DNA of 64,000 nucleotides, taken from positions 930,001 through 994,000 of the forward strand of contig JAJHZJ010000418.1 in the NCBI GenBank assembly GCA_023548195.1. The letters run 5' to 3'. Below the pieces are notes generated by a model. The model was given only the letters and a program-made list of their open reading frames with translations. It made no database searches and was not told the DNA's origin. This document shows, piece by piece, positions 34,921 through 46,637 of this stretch. Source of the stretch: Bettongia penicillata ogilbyi. Taxonomy: Eukaryota; Chordata; Mammalia; Diprotodontia; Potoroidae. The translations under genes were made by a program, and so were the position numbers. The number at the start of each line of letters is the position of its first letter. Position 1 is the stretch's first letter.

Positions 34921-35145
34921 AAAGCCTAAATCAAACATTACCTCCTATGTTAACTTTTCTTTGATCCTCCCCTTTTATTCTCCAAGTCAACAATTATTTT
35001 TTTCCATCAGACATCATGTAGCATTTTTAAAACCTCCATTCTGATTTTTCATTTTGTACTATATTTGCTGTATATATTTTATACAAGTCCCCTGAGTTCA
35101 AGAACCATGTCATATGTTGTATTTCTCCCACTGAGAAGCAGAAGG
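34921..35145 (+). repeat. L2 LINE 3' fragment
   Basis: AAAGCCTAAATCAAACATTA, then CAAGTCCCCTGAGTTCAAGA and ACCATGTCATATG, in the L2 3' order. Confidence 0.5.
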
Positions 35146-35159
35146 CTTATGCCACAATA

Positions 35160-35750
35160 GGCATTCTAGAAGTTAGATTCATAGGATCCTTAAGTGAGTA
35201 GTGCCTTTAGAAGTCATAGGATTTAGAAATAATGGACTTTAGGATTCCTCTACTCTTATAATCTCAATTTACAGATAAGGAAACTGAGACCCAGTAAGCT
35301 TAAGTTACTTGTCCAAGGTAATATAAGTCATCTCATCCAACCCCTCAATCAGGACAGATTATCATTTCTTAGCAAAAATTTGCCAACAAATGTTTGTTGC
35401 ATTTGAATTGAATTTATTCTGTGTGTCATGTTTATTGTCCTTTTTATATAGCAATCAACATTTTCTCAAATGCAGCCTATGTGAAAACATGCATTGCCAC
35501 CTTCTTGAGAATGAAGGACAATGCTAAAGTGATTTTAAGACCACAGGAACACAAAGCTAGAAGGAACCTTCTAAGTCATCTATTACCAACCCCTCATTTT
35601 GCAGTTGGAAAAACAGACGCAGAGAGGTTTGTCCAAGGTCACACAAGTAATAAATGGCAGAACAAAGATTTGGACTCAGTTCCTCCAACACCAAATCTAA
35701 GACTCTTTCCACTTCCCTACACAGCTTCTTGTAAACTTCCCTTTTAGTGC
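35160..35750 (+). repeat. Two MIR-like SINEs before the last exon
   Basis: 35180-35345 has CAGATAAGGAAACTGAGACC and CTTGTCCAAGGTAATATAAG. 35535-35730 has ACACAAAGCTAGAAGGAACC, TTGTCCAAGGTCACACAAGT, AGATTTGGACTCAGTTCCTC and CTAAGACTCTTTCCACTTC. The last exon starts at 35878. Confidence 0.65.
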
Positions 35751-35877
35751 TGTGGAAGTAGAGGTGTTTGAGAGTTGGTCACACCAAATAATAAGATGGA
35801 GTGCTCCACAAGTGTGTGTGTATGTTTTTTTCCACCATTCTTCCGGTTCTCCTTTGATTCTTTATTTGCTTCAACAG

Positions 35878-36048
35878 CATGGAAAGCAAGAATCTTTGTG
35901 GGTGGAAGAGCTGCTGAGGCTTCACAGAGCCCGAGTCACTGATATTGAACTTATCACAGGACTAAGCTTCTATCAAGACAGAAAGGAGGCAGTCTCAGAC
36001 ATTTTGAAGCTGAAAACATATTTGCCAACCTTTAATCAAGAAGACTGA
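35878..36048 (+). CDS. ENPP1: ENPP1 last coding exon with stop
   Basis: Acceptor TTCAACAG. It encodes [20 protein letters not shown] then [20 protein letters not shown] and [11 protein letters not shown], stop TGA at 36046-36048. Human ENPP1 ends THLPTFSQED and has EELLMLHRARITD; ENPP3 ends differently, so this exon fixes the paralogue. It has 56 codons plus stop. Confidence 0.97.
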   Translation, partial: HGKQESLWVEELLRLHRARVTDIELITGLSFYQDRKEAVSDILKLKTYLPTFNQED

Positions 36049-37850
36049 TGTTTTTTCCTGCCATGTTTCTTTGTGAGAGAACTTTAAATTTCAAAGAAAA
36101 TAAGTGTTCTATTCCCAGTGTCATATATTAGCATGTTGATTGGAAACGTTCAGCCAAAAGGAGAATTGGGAACTGTTCATGTGACTGACACTCATATCTC
36201 AGGGAAACTCGCTGGACTGAGCACAGCATTAGGAGGGAGCTCCTACTGTCTTACACATATATGGATATGTAAGAATGGCATGTATTGTTCCAGTCCTGGG
36301 GATAAATTCAAAAGAGATGGAGAACTGCTTTTCTACTTCTCTTTATCCTGGGAGGAGAAGAGAAAGTAAATTTAAAAAAAAATCTTCTGAATGTCAGATC
36401 TTCATTTTATTTTTTTGATGATTAATGTGTTCACATAAAGTCTGTGGAAAGGAGACTAAAGAGTTGTTCTTTGACATTCCACATTACAGGCGCATTTTAA
36501 CAAAGGTTAAAAAGGTTATATTATGTCACTTCTAACTTGGAGGATTCTTTATTTTTTCATTATATAAAGTAAATAGGAGTAAACAAAAGTTACTCATGCA
36601 CTTCCTACAAAAACAGAAGTCATTTAACTTTGCAGAGCCCTGAGCAGCTCTCTAAGACTGAATTCCAGACAAAATGCTGATATACACTGGTGGAGGAAGT
36701 TTCCTCTCCAGGACATTCCCACCCTTGTGCAATCATGAGGACCCCTCCAAACTCACTGAATAAATCCTGTGTGGTTCTTCTTAATAAGTTATTGTTTGTA
36801 CGAAGACCTACAATTGGATCCTGCCTATTTATTTTAACAGTTTATTTTGGGGTTAACTACCTTCATATATTTGATTTGTTCAAAGAGGAACCCATTTATC
36901 TTCTAGGTCAGTACTACTGAACCTAGACTTTGGACCAAAAATTCCTTCTATGTTCTAAGTGATCATTTTAAACTGTAATGTGAGCCAGCATCATAGGTTA
37001 CATCAAATTTCACTGAAGCACACATACAATTCCCCCAGTAAGGACAATCAGGTTTGTGTAGCTAACTTATTCTAGCCATGTCAAGTAAAGGAAAGCAAGC
37101 AGAAACCTTAGCAGTTGGAAATATACTTGTGTAATTTCTAAGAGTTCAGTTGGCTTATTACAGCAACTGAATTTTTTTTGGTACACATTGGCACTACTAT
37201 CTCCACCATTTGTAGTGAGTAGTTGTGCCAGTAATGGTGATAGATCTAGAGATACTATCCCCATCTCTCTCAAACGCCCTATGGAACAAGAGAGAATACA
37301 ATGAGCATGATTTTCTCAAGACTTAAGCTATATTCCCCAGTCCTAAATCAGAAACCTTTGGAAGCTGTAGTACCTTTTGGGACACCAAGCATATTACTTA
37401 GTTGTTCCTTAAGTCCACCATGTATTTTAACTTGCTCATTCTGTGATGTGGCGGATGGCCACAAAGAATCCATGTGGCTGTCAAAGGTACTCAGTTTGTG
37501 ACTTGACAATAGTTTAGTTACTTGGAGAATCTGGCTCATTTACTTTTATTTATTCTTTAAAAGAACACACACATACATACGACTTCATTCAACTATTGTG
37601 GAGTCTATTAGAAAAGCTTAGCTAAGTGTATAGGTCTCTGTCAATGTACTATCATGTCATTGGGATGCCAAGATGGCTTGTCTTCCATACACATAGCTTC
37701 TCCTCACACTACTATTTTCTGCCACTGGCATTATTCGATAGTGTCAAATGGACCGATTTGTTATAATGTATCACTACTCTGTTCTTCCTGCTTTGTAATA
37801 TCAAAATTCATTTTTTTAAAAATAAATTTATATGTAATACAAACATTTTG
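36049..37850 (+). other. ENPP1: Probable ENPP1 3' UTR
   Basis: Sequence after the stop is free of recognisable repeats until about 37.9 kb, unlike the introns and the downstream region, which suits a retained 3' UTR. AATAAA hexamers occur at 36759-36764 and 37821-37826. The true end cannot be fixed from sequence; the human 3' UTR is several kb long. Confidence 0.45.
37821..37826 (+). promoter_or_regulatory. Candidate poly(A) signal AATAAA for ENPP1
   Basis: AATAAA is followed 25-35 nt later by a T/G-rich stretch (TTTTGTTGACTTTTT), the expected layout of a cleavage site and downstream element. It lies 1.8 kb after the stop and just before the antisense 7SL retrocopy. An alternative AATAAA is at 36759. 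Confidence 0.4.
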
Positions 37851-37914
37851 TTGACTTTTTCCCCTACCCCCCCAAAATTTATATGATTCTTAATTTTTTT
37901 TAAAAGACTAGTTT

Positions 37915-38204
37915 TCTCCAACTTATCCCTGTTGGAAATTCAGGGGTTACTCACTAGCCCTGTCCCAGTATTGATTGGCAAAGAGGCTCTGACTTGCTCT
38001 ATTTCCAATCTATGTTGGTTCATCTGACTTTAAGCAGTCTGGCAATTTCCTATTTCTAGAGGCTCGCCATATTGGGGCCAGACTTAGTGCTGGCACTGTG
38101 TTAGCGTAGTCCCCTGCATCTCAGAACTCCCCAGTTCAAGATATTCACTGACATCAACCTCTCCCTGGTGGCTGTGATTACAGGCATGTGCTACTATGCT
38201 GGGC
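37915..38204 (-). pseudogene. RN7SL pseudogene: 7SL (SRP) RNA retrocopy on the minus strand
   Basis: The reverse complement begins GCCCAGCATAGTAGCACATG then CCTGTAATCACAGCCACC, continues with GGAGTTCTGAGATGCAG, GCACTAAGTCTGGCCC, CAATATGGCGAGCCTC, GATGAACCAACATAG, TTGGAAATAGAGCAAG and CCAATCAATACTGGGAC. These follow 7SL domain by domain, including the S-domain CAATATGG region. The 3' part (about 37915-37960) is weaker and an A-rich stretch follows near 37893-37905. It lies just past the probable end of ENPP1, antisense to it. Confidence 0.85.
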
Positions 38205-38650
38205 TTTTATTTCTTTCTTTCTTTTTAAAATAGCTTTTATTTTAATCTTTTGTTTTTGCAGCACCTAGATTTTCCCTGTATCCTTTCCCTTCCCACTCCA
38301 ATGAAATGCTTCATGACATAAAGAGTTTTTTGAAAAAAGACAAAAGATCAAGAAGAGGAAAAAAATTCAGCACAACTGGTCAATGTAATGGTTGCATGCA
38401 GTGTTTCACTGTAGATCCCCTCCCAACTCTACATAGGAGTAGGGGTAGGTGTCTTTTTATATTGCTCCTTTAGAATATGTTTATAATTTATAATTTTGCA
38501 ACATCATTCCTTTTAGAAGATTTTTTTATGGTGATTCTTTCTCTTTATATTGTTATAGTCAATGTGTATGTTGTTTTCCTAGCTCTCTTTATTTTGCATC
38601 TGCTTGTGTAATTTATTATGTAATCTATTGACTCTTTTTAAAAAAAAAAA
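38205..38650 (-). repeat. LINE fragment
   Basis: T-rich sequence with TCATGACATAAAGAGTTTTT and CAACTGGTCAATGTAATG is similar in style to the minus-strand L1-lineage fragments, but a weak match. It starts exactly at the 5' edge of the 7SL retrocopy. Confidence 0.4.
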
Positions 38651-39079
38651 GGAGGTGGGAACATATGTCTTCAGTAATGTTAGCTGAACATTTGGATTTA
38701 GTCCTGGAGAAAATTTGTTGCTGATGATACTGTTTTTAAGGGTTGATTCTTTAAAAAGTGAATCATGTGTCTCATCTATCAAAATCATATAACCAGTCAT
38801 CTCCCTCATTAGAATTGTGAATACAAATGGCTTTGCTATCCAGCACCAACTTAAATTTCATCAGATTGATGAAGATGTCTGGAAGGTATTTTGCAGAGGA
38901 ATATGCTTATTGTACTTTCTCTAGTAAAAATAATATTTTGCTTATTGAACAAGGTACAATTTTTATTAATCCCTATACTTACATTTTTAAGTCATGCTAT
39001 TTTTCTTCCATAAATAATTTTATCAGTAACTTATAGCCTTATGAAAAAAAGGCTTTAGGATTCATCTAGGCCCAAGTCA

Positions 39080-39535
39080 AATGGACAAACATCTATTAAG
39101 TACCTACTATGTGACAGGCATTGTGCTGTACATTGTGGATACAAAGAAAGTAAAAAAAAAACCTTCCCTCAATCCCTTTGCACAATTTAATGGGGGAGAT
39201 AACATGCAAACAATAACGCACAAACAAGATACATAATGGATAAATCTGAGATGATCAGTAGAGGAAAGGTGCTAACATTAAGGGAGACCAGGAAGAGTTT
39301 CTTGCAGAAAGTAAGTTTTTAAATGAGACTTGAAAGAAGACAGGGGATGCTGGAGGTGAAGATGAAGAGAGAATTCCAGGCATTGGAGAAAGCAAATGAA
39401 AATACAGAGTCAGGACATGTGATGTCTTACGTGAAGAACAGTAAGGAAAATGGTGTCATTGGATCACAGAGTAAGTCAAGGACAATAAGGTATAAGAACA
39501 CTCTTGTTTGTTACTCTTGAACCCAAGGCTTATTG
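39080..39535 (-). repeat. L2 LINE 3' region
   Basis: ATCTATTAAGTACCTACTAT and GTGACAGGCATTGTGCTGTA, then GTAGAGGAAAGGTGCTAACA, AATTCCAGGCATTGGAGAAA and AATAAGGTATAAGAACAC, the reverse order of the L2 3' region. Confidence 0.75.
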
Positions 39536-40160
39536 GCAATGAACTGTGAAAACAGCTGGTAAAATAAATCTTCAGTAAGAAGCAAAGTTCATTCTTGGTT
39601 TACTGAACAAACAACCCCTTCTGATCTGTGACCTCTAGCACATATTTTACGTGTGCTTTTTATTATACATTTAACCAAGCCGCACCATTCCAGTTGGTTT
39701 CATCTTACAAAATAATTGGTATATATTCTTGCAGTCTCATGATTGCTTGCATGCTTTACCCTTTGAACATGTAACAAGCAGGGAACATTAATCACACACA
39801 AAAAAGAAACAAAATCTATGTCTTCCATGAAACCAAGATTCAAAATTGTCATTTTGAATTTGGCCAAACAGGTCTCAGAAATTATATGATAAAAAAGTCA
39901 GTGAAAAGTTATAAATCTTAAAAAATCTCTATCACATATCTATAGTAAATCCTAAAACTATATGAACTGTAATCAACAACTATTAAATTTAACTTTTTCC
40001 CTTAATTCTGAGAATACACGGTTTTTAGTTCAAAGTTAAAACTGAATGCTTTTTGCCAGAGACCTGTGTTATTAGTGTTTTAGATAATAGATTGACAGAG
40101 CAAAAAGAAATTTTAATAATGTATCCAGTCTATTCTACTCTTAAGAGTACTCTTCCCAAA
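39536..40160. other. Intergenic sequence without recognised element
   Basis: About 620 AT-rich bases, nothing supported. AATAAA at 39563-39568 is an unlikely distal poly(A) signal for ENPP1. Confidence 0.35.
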
Positions 40161-40910
40161 AGAATTAAAAGTAAGAGGAAAAGGTCCTAACTGTATAAAA
40201 ATATTTACATTAGGTTTTTTTTAATGGTGGAACAAAATGAAACTAAAGAGATGCCCATTCATTGAGAAATTGAATAGTCTGTGGTTTATGAATATAATGG
40301 GAATATTGTTGTGTAGTAAGAAATGAGGAACCAAATGATTTCAAAGATTCATAGGTGTACTTGTGTGCACTGATGTAACGTGAAATCAGCAGAGCCAGAA
40401 TAATTTATACTGTAACATCAACTTTATGAAAATGAAATATATGGAAGATACTTAATAAATTGATGAAGAAGTGAGCAGAACTAGGAAAAGATAGTGACAA
40501 CACTCTGGAAGCTGCAAGAACTATGAACAATACAATGACCATCCATGATTTCAGAGAACCGGTGATGAAATGTGTCATCCATGGCAGAGAGGTGATGAAT
40601 TTGTGGTACACATAGAGACGGACGGAATTTTGTACAGCCAATGGAGGAATTTGTTTAGCTTGACCATACAAATTTGTTATGAGGAATTGTCTTTCTTTTC
40701 TCTTTTTTTCCCCAGTGGGGCTGGAGATGGGAGGGAAAGAAACTAGATTAATAGAGAAGTGGGTGCATGTTGCATGCATTTTCAGATGAGATCTCTATTG
40801 TTACTTTTGCTTAACTTTTATTTCACTGCACTTCTCAAGGAGTGGGTGTTGTCTCTAAATGTTTATAATGTAAAAACAAACTATCAATAAAACTTTAAAA
40901 AATTGTCACA
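40160..40910 (+). repeat. L1-lineage LINE 3' end
   Basis: AAAAATATTTACATTAGGTT, then AAGAGATGCCCATTCATTGA and ATTGAATAGTCTGTGGTTTA, GAAGTGAGCAGAACTAGGAA and AATGACCATCCATGATTTCA, ending CAATAAAACTTTAAAAAA. This is the marsupial L1 terminal region, and the A-rich end supports a real 3' end. Confidence 0.75.
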
Positions 40911-40924
40911 CACTAAAGCAATAG

Positions 40925-41450
40925 AAGAAAGGAGGATGTAGATGAACAAAAACGTTTCATAGCGGCTCTTTTTTGTGATGGCGAAGAACTGGAAACTAAG
41001 AGGGTCCCCATCAATTGGGGAATGGTAGAACAAATTATGTTATTTGAAAATAATGGAATACTCTTCTGTGAGAAATGACAAAAGGGATCATTTCAGAGAA
41101 ACCTGTGAACACTTGGATGAACTGGTAAGCACAACTGGAAGAACAGTTTATATAATAACAACTCTGTTAAGACAAATGACTTTGAAAAATTTAAGAGCTC
41201 TGATTAATGCATTGACCAACAATTAATCCATAGGAACCACAATGAAACATACTACCTACTTCCTGATAGAGAGGTGATACATTCAGGCTACAGAGTGAGG
41301 CTTATATATTTTGGACATGGCCATGGCCATGATTATGCAAATTTCTTACAAAGGTTTTTACTTATCTTTTTATTCCTAAGGGAGGGGTAAGTTGGTGGAA
41401 GAGAAAATAGATTTTTGTTCACTGAAAAAATAAAATTAAATAAAAATAGT
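40925..41450 (+). repeat. Second L1-lineage LINE 3' end, in tandem
   Basis: ATAGCGGCTCTTTTTTGTGA, GGCGAAGAACTGGAAACTAA, CCATCAATTGGGGAATGGTA and AGCACAACTGGAAGAACAG, ending AAATAAAATTAAATAAAAAT. It is the same family and orientation as 40160-40910. Confidence 0.8.
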
Positions 41451-41454
41451 AAGT

Positions 41455-41520
41455 CACTTCATTCTTTTGTGCCTCTTTCCTCATCTGTAAAATGGAGATT
41501 AATACTTGTGGTATCAAATG
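41455..41520 (+). repeat. SINE fragment
   Basis: AAGTCACTTCATTCTTTTGT then TCTTTCCTCATCTGTAAAAT and GGAGATTAATA are SINE mid-blocks. Confidence 0.65.

Positions 41521-41522
<2 letters not shown>

Positions 41523-41578
<56 letters not shown>
41523..41578. repeat. (TA)n microsatellite
   Basis: About 27 TA units, immediately after the SINE fragment. Confidence 0.95.
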
Positions 41579-41581
<3 letters not shown>

Positions 41582-41679
41582 AATTTTGCAAACCTTAAAC
41601 ATTCATATAGAATGATCTATTTTTGAAGATCTACAACAAAGATTTTATAACATCCTTTGACAACATATTCCCACAGTAA

Positions 41680-41775
41680 AAGATAGTTTTATTCATTAAC
41701 AAATATTTTAAAAACTCACTTATATGCAAGACACTCTGCTAGTCATTGTACAAAGGAAAAAAAAGACCCAGTTCC
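41680..41775 (-). repeat. L2 3' end fragment
   Basis: ATGCAAGACACTCTGCTAGT then CATTGTACAAAGGAAA resembles the reversed L2 end. 41780-42385 holds nothing recognised. Confidence 0.4.
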
Positions 41776-42389
41776 TGAGCTCTCAGAACTACCAGAATAG
41801 ATATTGTTAGAAACTTGGAGTTGGCATTTAAAATATCTTAGAGACTTAACCTAATCTTTGTCATCATCTCAGTCCAATGAAAATATCTTGATTTGTAATA
41901 ATTTTTCTTTTTCTTTTTCTGTTGGTACTTTTTGTCATTAATCTTTTGCCCTCTCTCTTTTTTAAGCATGTATTTGTTAAAGCTGATTTTGAGAGGAAAT
42001 ATTCAAAGGTAGATGCATCCTTTACATGAATGGATGTCTAAAAGGAAGCATAGGAGGCCTCTTTGATGTAATTTTATGGTTTACTTTTTGGAGATATGGA
42101 CACTAGGAACTCTTTATGTTATATTAATCTCCATAAAATGATGCATTGATCACTCCCTAACTGAAAAGCTTTCATAGGTCCCCATTGCCAACATGATAGG
42201 AATCATAACTTTCCCTTGGGTAGGCAAGATAAGTAGCCTTTTAGGTGACAACTTGCAATTGGTGCAAGTAAATTCTATATTTAATATATTTTCACAAATA
42301 TATGTACCTTTAATATCTGAAATGCTGGTTTCCAGAGCATTTGGGCATTGGTGACAAATCAATATATGTTATAGTTAACAATGATAATT

Positions 42390-42690
42390 AATACTCAGGA
42401 GGTGGCGTGACTAAACAGATAGAGGGCTGGCCTCAGCATCAGCAGGACTTAGATTCAAGCTCTATCTCTTATACATGTTGGTTATGTCAATCTGGAAAAG
42501 TCACATCTTTTGTGGCCAGGCAGCTTTCTTTAAGTTGGAGACAAGGTGATGATTTTCCTTAGAGATTTGGGTGCCTTACCAGGACCTCTCCACATAGAAG
42601 AAATCATAGAATTTTGGAGAAAAAAAGTGACATTTAAATAGTGCTTGAAAATTTGCAAAGCATTTCACATATTCAGTTCTTAAGAAAGCC
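42390..42690 (+). repeat. SINE fragments
   Basis: AGATAGAGGGCTGGCCTCAG, then GACTTAGATTCAAGCTCTAT (tRNA-like B box). 42630-42680 has GTGCTTGAAAATTTGCAAAG. Confidence 0.5.
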
Positions 42691-42969
42691 AGGAAAGCAC
42701 AGGGGGCACAATTTTCATACCTTTCCTAGAATGCAGAAATAACTCATTTCATCTCCTTATGTCCAAGTCCAGATATTCCGTAATTTGGCCCTTCTGCTCT
42801 TCCTCTAGCATAAAATCTCTCAGTCCACCCCTCCAGTCCCGAATATCTTTTTAATATTATTGTTATTACCACTAATAATTGTAAAGCATGCTGCACATTA
42901 CATCCCCTAGCCTGCCAAAGAAGCCCTTCATCCTACTGTCCAAAGGTCTAAATCTTGTAACCAGGAGTT

Positions 42970-43205
42970 TTCAATAGCTAGAGCACCTGACTTGTAAGAA
43001 AGACCTGAGTTTAAATCTGACCTCAGATGCTTGCTAGCTATTTGACTCTGGGCAAATCATTTAACTTTTGTCTGCCTTAGTTTCCTCATTTGTAAAATAG
43101 GCATAATAATGGCATCTGCTTCCTAGGCTCATGAGGATAAAATGTGATAATTTTGGTACAGTGCTTTGCAAACCATGACTATATAAATGCTAGCTAGCAA
43201 TTTTT
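42970..43205 (+). repeat. tRNA-derived SINE
   Basis: TAGCTAGAGCACCTGACTTG, GACCTGAGTTTAAATCTGAC, CTGGGCAAATCATTTAACTT, TTTCCTCATTTGTAAAATAG and ACAGTGCTTTGCAAACCATG make up almost the full element. Confidence 0.85.
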
Positions 43206-43239
43206 TTTCAAACCCCAACAAGACTTATATTCCACTTTT

Positions 43240-43420
43240 AGGATCATACATGTAAAATTGGAAGGGACCTTAGAGTCATTTAGTGCAACGTCTTCATTTG
43301 GCTGGTGAGGAAACAAGCTCAGGAACCTTCCACTGAGGGAGAGGTTCAAAGACCTTCCACCAAAATTGAAAAGCAGCTCCAGCCTTGGGATGCATTTAGC
43401 ATTAGCTTACAGATCACGGG
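43240..43420 (+). repeat. MIR-like SINE fragment
   Basis: AAATTGGAAGGGACCTTAGA then GTCATTTAGTGCAACG and TGAGGAAACAAGCTCAGG. 43430-44020 shows nothing recognised. Confidence 0.6.
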
Positions 43421-44024
43421 TCAAAGATATCCAGCTGCAGGGTAGTGATACTAGAAGCCATTATTCATTACCCCCTTCCTTATTCTTGAGCACTGGGTGG
43501 TATTTTGGGTCTCCAAATATCTCCAATATATTCATAAGGAAGGGGTTCATTCATAAATGTCTTGCTGCTCCATAGTCAAAGCTGTAATAAAACAAGAGAA
43601 TGTCTTTTCAAACAACACAATTGTTTCATTGACTCCATCCCATCAAGAGCTCAAAGCCTGCCGAGCTGACTAGGAAAGAATGAACTTTTCAGAATGTTGA
43701 CATGTTAAATGGAAAACCTGATACAAAGTACCTACTGTTACTCGTGTAGAAGGCTGACCTCTATCAGAATTATTTGTGAAGGTGAAAGTGGCCTGAGAAT
43801 AGCCTTGAGTCCTCAAATCTGTTAGCTCAGATAGAACCTTCCAGCTGGAGGATAGCAGCCTTGGGGGTGTGGGGTGGGATGGAGTATCAGGGAAGGATAT
43901 GAGTGATGAGCTTGAGAGTAAATAGATGGCTGTCAGACATTTTACTCAAGAGAGGTAGAATTGCCCTTTAACCCTTCTCTCTAACCCTTACAAACCAACA
44001 CATGAAGAGAGAGGAAAAAAAGAG

Positions 44025-44275
44025 GAATGAGTTTGATGTTGGATGAAGAAGGTTTGAATCTAGTCCTGTGCCTTGCTGCTTGTGTAATTTTGGGCAAATC
44101 ATTTGACTTCAATGGGTCTTGAATTGCAGGTCTGTAAAATGAAAGAGGCTAGACTAAAACATTCAAGTGTCTGCTCTACTCTGGGTCCGGTGCTGGGCAC
44201 TGGAGATAAAGACAAAAATAAAAATAGTCGTTTCCTTTAAGGAACTTCTATTATATGTCCTCCAAAGTTCTCATG
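44025..44275. repeat. SINE (+) then L2 3' end (-)
   Basis: 44030-44160 carries GGTTTGAATCTAGTCCTGTG and TTTTGGGCAAATCATTTGAC. 44165-44265 carries GTGCTGGGCACTGGAGATAA, the reversed L2 end. 44280-44975 is mixed pyrimidine-rich sequence, not assigned. Confidence 0.5.
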
Positions 44276-44984
44276 TCTAAATTTATGATCTGATGAAAAT
44301 CCCATCAATAATTCAGGAATATGTCAAAATTAGGACAAATTTTGAAGACCTTGAAATGACTTGATCCACACCAACACATTACTTATAAGGCATATGATTT
44401 AAATATTAGGAAGTAGCCTAGATTTAAGAGTTCACATTATCTTTCTCTTTAACTCTGAGCCCTCCAGGTTGACAAGCAGGTAGTACAGGGCATGATCATC
44501 TAAAGGACATTGGTACTTTTTTCCTTTTTCTTTCCCTCCACATCATCTGTCTATGTATGACTCTCCTTTCAAGTTCTCTCTCAGCGAGAAAGATGTCACT
44601 CCACTTTTCTAAGGTTAATGCCACCACTTTCCTTTAGGAGCTCCATTATTTTCTCTCTCACCTGAATACACCCATCCCCTCCTGTTGTTGCTGTTGTTGT
44701 TTTTGGTTTCCTATGTCTTGAAACAATCATCACTTGATCCTCACTCTCACTAATTTCCTTCTAAGTCAACACTCCTTTCTTTCATATGCCAGGCATCTCT
44801 GAGTATTCTACCAGCACTTGTTTACTAACCATCTATTCTCTTCTTTCTCTTTAGCCTTTTGAAATCCAGCTTCTTCTGTCACCACTTCACTGAAATTTCT
44901 CTCTCAAAGGTCAACAACAGTCTGCAAACTAGGTGAGTCAAAAGTTTTCTCAGTTTCTCATTCCTCATCCTCCCCACCCTCTCC

Positions 44985-45245
44985 AAAGTACTTGCAAATG
45001 CTGTTCAGTCCTGTCCCACTCTTCATGACCTCATTTGGGGTTTTCTTGGCAAAGATACTGAAGCAGTTTGTCATTTCCTTCTCCAGCTCATTTTACAGAT
45101 GAGGAAACTGAGGCAAACAGGGTTAAATGATTTTAGGGTCACACAGCTAGTAACTGAGGCCACATTTGAGCTCAGGAAGATAAGTCTTCCTGACTCCAGG
45201 TCCCATATTCTGTTCACTATCACCTAGCTGCCCTCAGTTTGCAAG
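44985..45245 (-). repeat. tRNA-derived SINE with 3' tail, minus strand
   Basis: CTTCATGACCTCATTTGGGG, TTTTCTTGGCAAAGATACTG, CTCATTTTACAGATGAGGAA, AGGGTCACACAGCTAGTAAC and TATCACCTAGCTGCCCT. This is a nearly intact reverse copy of the element at 59290-59560. Confidence 0.85.
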
Positions 45246-45275
45246 TGTTGCTGAGCATTTATTTCTTTTCTTTTT

Positions 45276-45705
45276 AATTAATTATTTTTTAGTTTTAAAC
45301 ATTTAGTTCCATAAAATTTTGAATTCCAAATTTTCTTACCCCCACCCCAGGACAACATGCAATCGGATAAAGTCTCCACATATACATTTATGTAAACATA
45401 TTTCCACATTAGTCATGTTGTAAAGAAGAATTAGTATCAATGGGAGGAACCACGAGAAAGAAATAAAAAAAGAGAGCAAATAGTGTGTTTCAATCTGCAT
45501 TCAGAATCCATCATTCATTTTCTGGTGGTGGATACCATTTTCCATAATGAGTCTTTGGAGTATTCTTAGACCTAAGAGAAGATAAGTCTATCAAAGCTGG
45601 TCATCACAGTATTGCTACTACTGTGTATAATGTTCTCCTGGTTCTGCTCATTTCACTTTGCATCAGTTCATGTAAATCTTTCCAGGTTTTTCTGAGCATC
45701 TATTT
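45276..45705 (-). repeat. L1-lineage LINE 3' fragment
   Basis: It has AATTCCAAATTTTCTTACCC, TTTCCACATTAGTCATGTTG and TTCCATAATGAGTCTTTGGA, then GTTCTCCTGGTTCTGCTCAT and TTTCACTTTGCATCAGTTCA. The last block is the reverse of GAGCAGAACCAG at 40470. Confidence 0.75.
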
Positions 45706-46024
45706 TTTAAACTCTCCTCTCTCTTAGTTTCAATATCTCTACTATCCTGGTTATTCTCTTAGCTCTCTGACAACTCCAGGCAGAAGCAGCAGCAGTAGCA
45801 GCAGCAGCAGGAGGCGGTTACAATGGCCAAGGTGGCCAAGGCAGGCAGTAGCCAGTCTCCATTATTGGGGCACTCAGCTTAAAGTCCCTGAGGGAACTGA
45901 GCAGCTGATCTGAATCTCAGCCATGAGCCAAGCCAGGAAGTAAACTCCTCTCCTTTGATTATGCCACCTGGGAGGAACTGAGATCTTACAGGTCCCCAGA
46001 GTATACCCTACTCTTGACAAAGGA
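45706..46024 (+). repeat. Left arm of inverted repeat (native 5' region of the HAL1-like element)
   Basis: It pairs with 46638-46950. Examples: CTCTCTGACAACTCCAGGCA here against TGCCTGGAGTTGTCAGAGAG there, and CCATTATTGGGGCACTCAGC here against GCTGAGTGCCCCAATAATGG there. Continuity with ORF1 shows that this arm is the native one. Confidence 0.93.
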
Positions 46025-46637
46025 CCCAAAAAGTCAAGTAACTGGTTAGGAAAATGCCCAAAAAAGGGGAAAAAAATAAGACTATAGAGGGTTACTTTAT
46101 TGGTGAAAAGATATTCTCTCCCATCCTTTTGGATGAGGAAGAATAATCTTTACCATCAGTGGAAGATATAAAAGTCAAGGTTCTGCATTCACAACCTCCA
46201 AAATAAATATGCAATAATCCTAGGCCATGGCAAAGATCAAAAAGGATTTTGAAAATAAAGTAAGAGAGGTGGAGGAAAAATTGGGAAGAGAAATGAGAGT
46301 GATGCAATAAAATCATGAAAAGTGAGTCAACAGCATGCTTAAGGAGACTCAAAAAATGCTGAAGAAAATAACACCTTGAAAAATAGGCTAACTCAATTGA
46401 CAAAAGAGGTCCAAAAAGCCAATGAGGAGAAGAATGCTTTAAAAAGCAGAATTAGTCAAATGGAAAAGGAGGTTCAAAAGCTCACTGAAGAAAATAGTTC
46501 TTTAAAAATTAGAATGGAACAGATGGAAGCTAATGACTATGAGAAACCAAGAAATTACAAAACGAAACCAAAAGAATGAAAAAATGGAAGATAATGTGAA
46601 ATATCTCATTGGAAAAACAACTGACCTGGAAAATACA

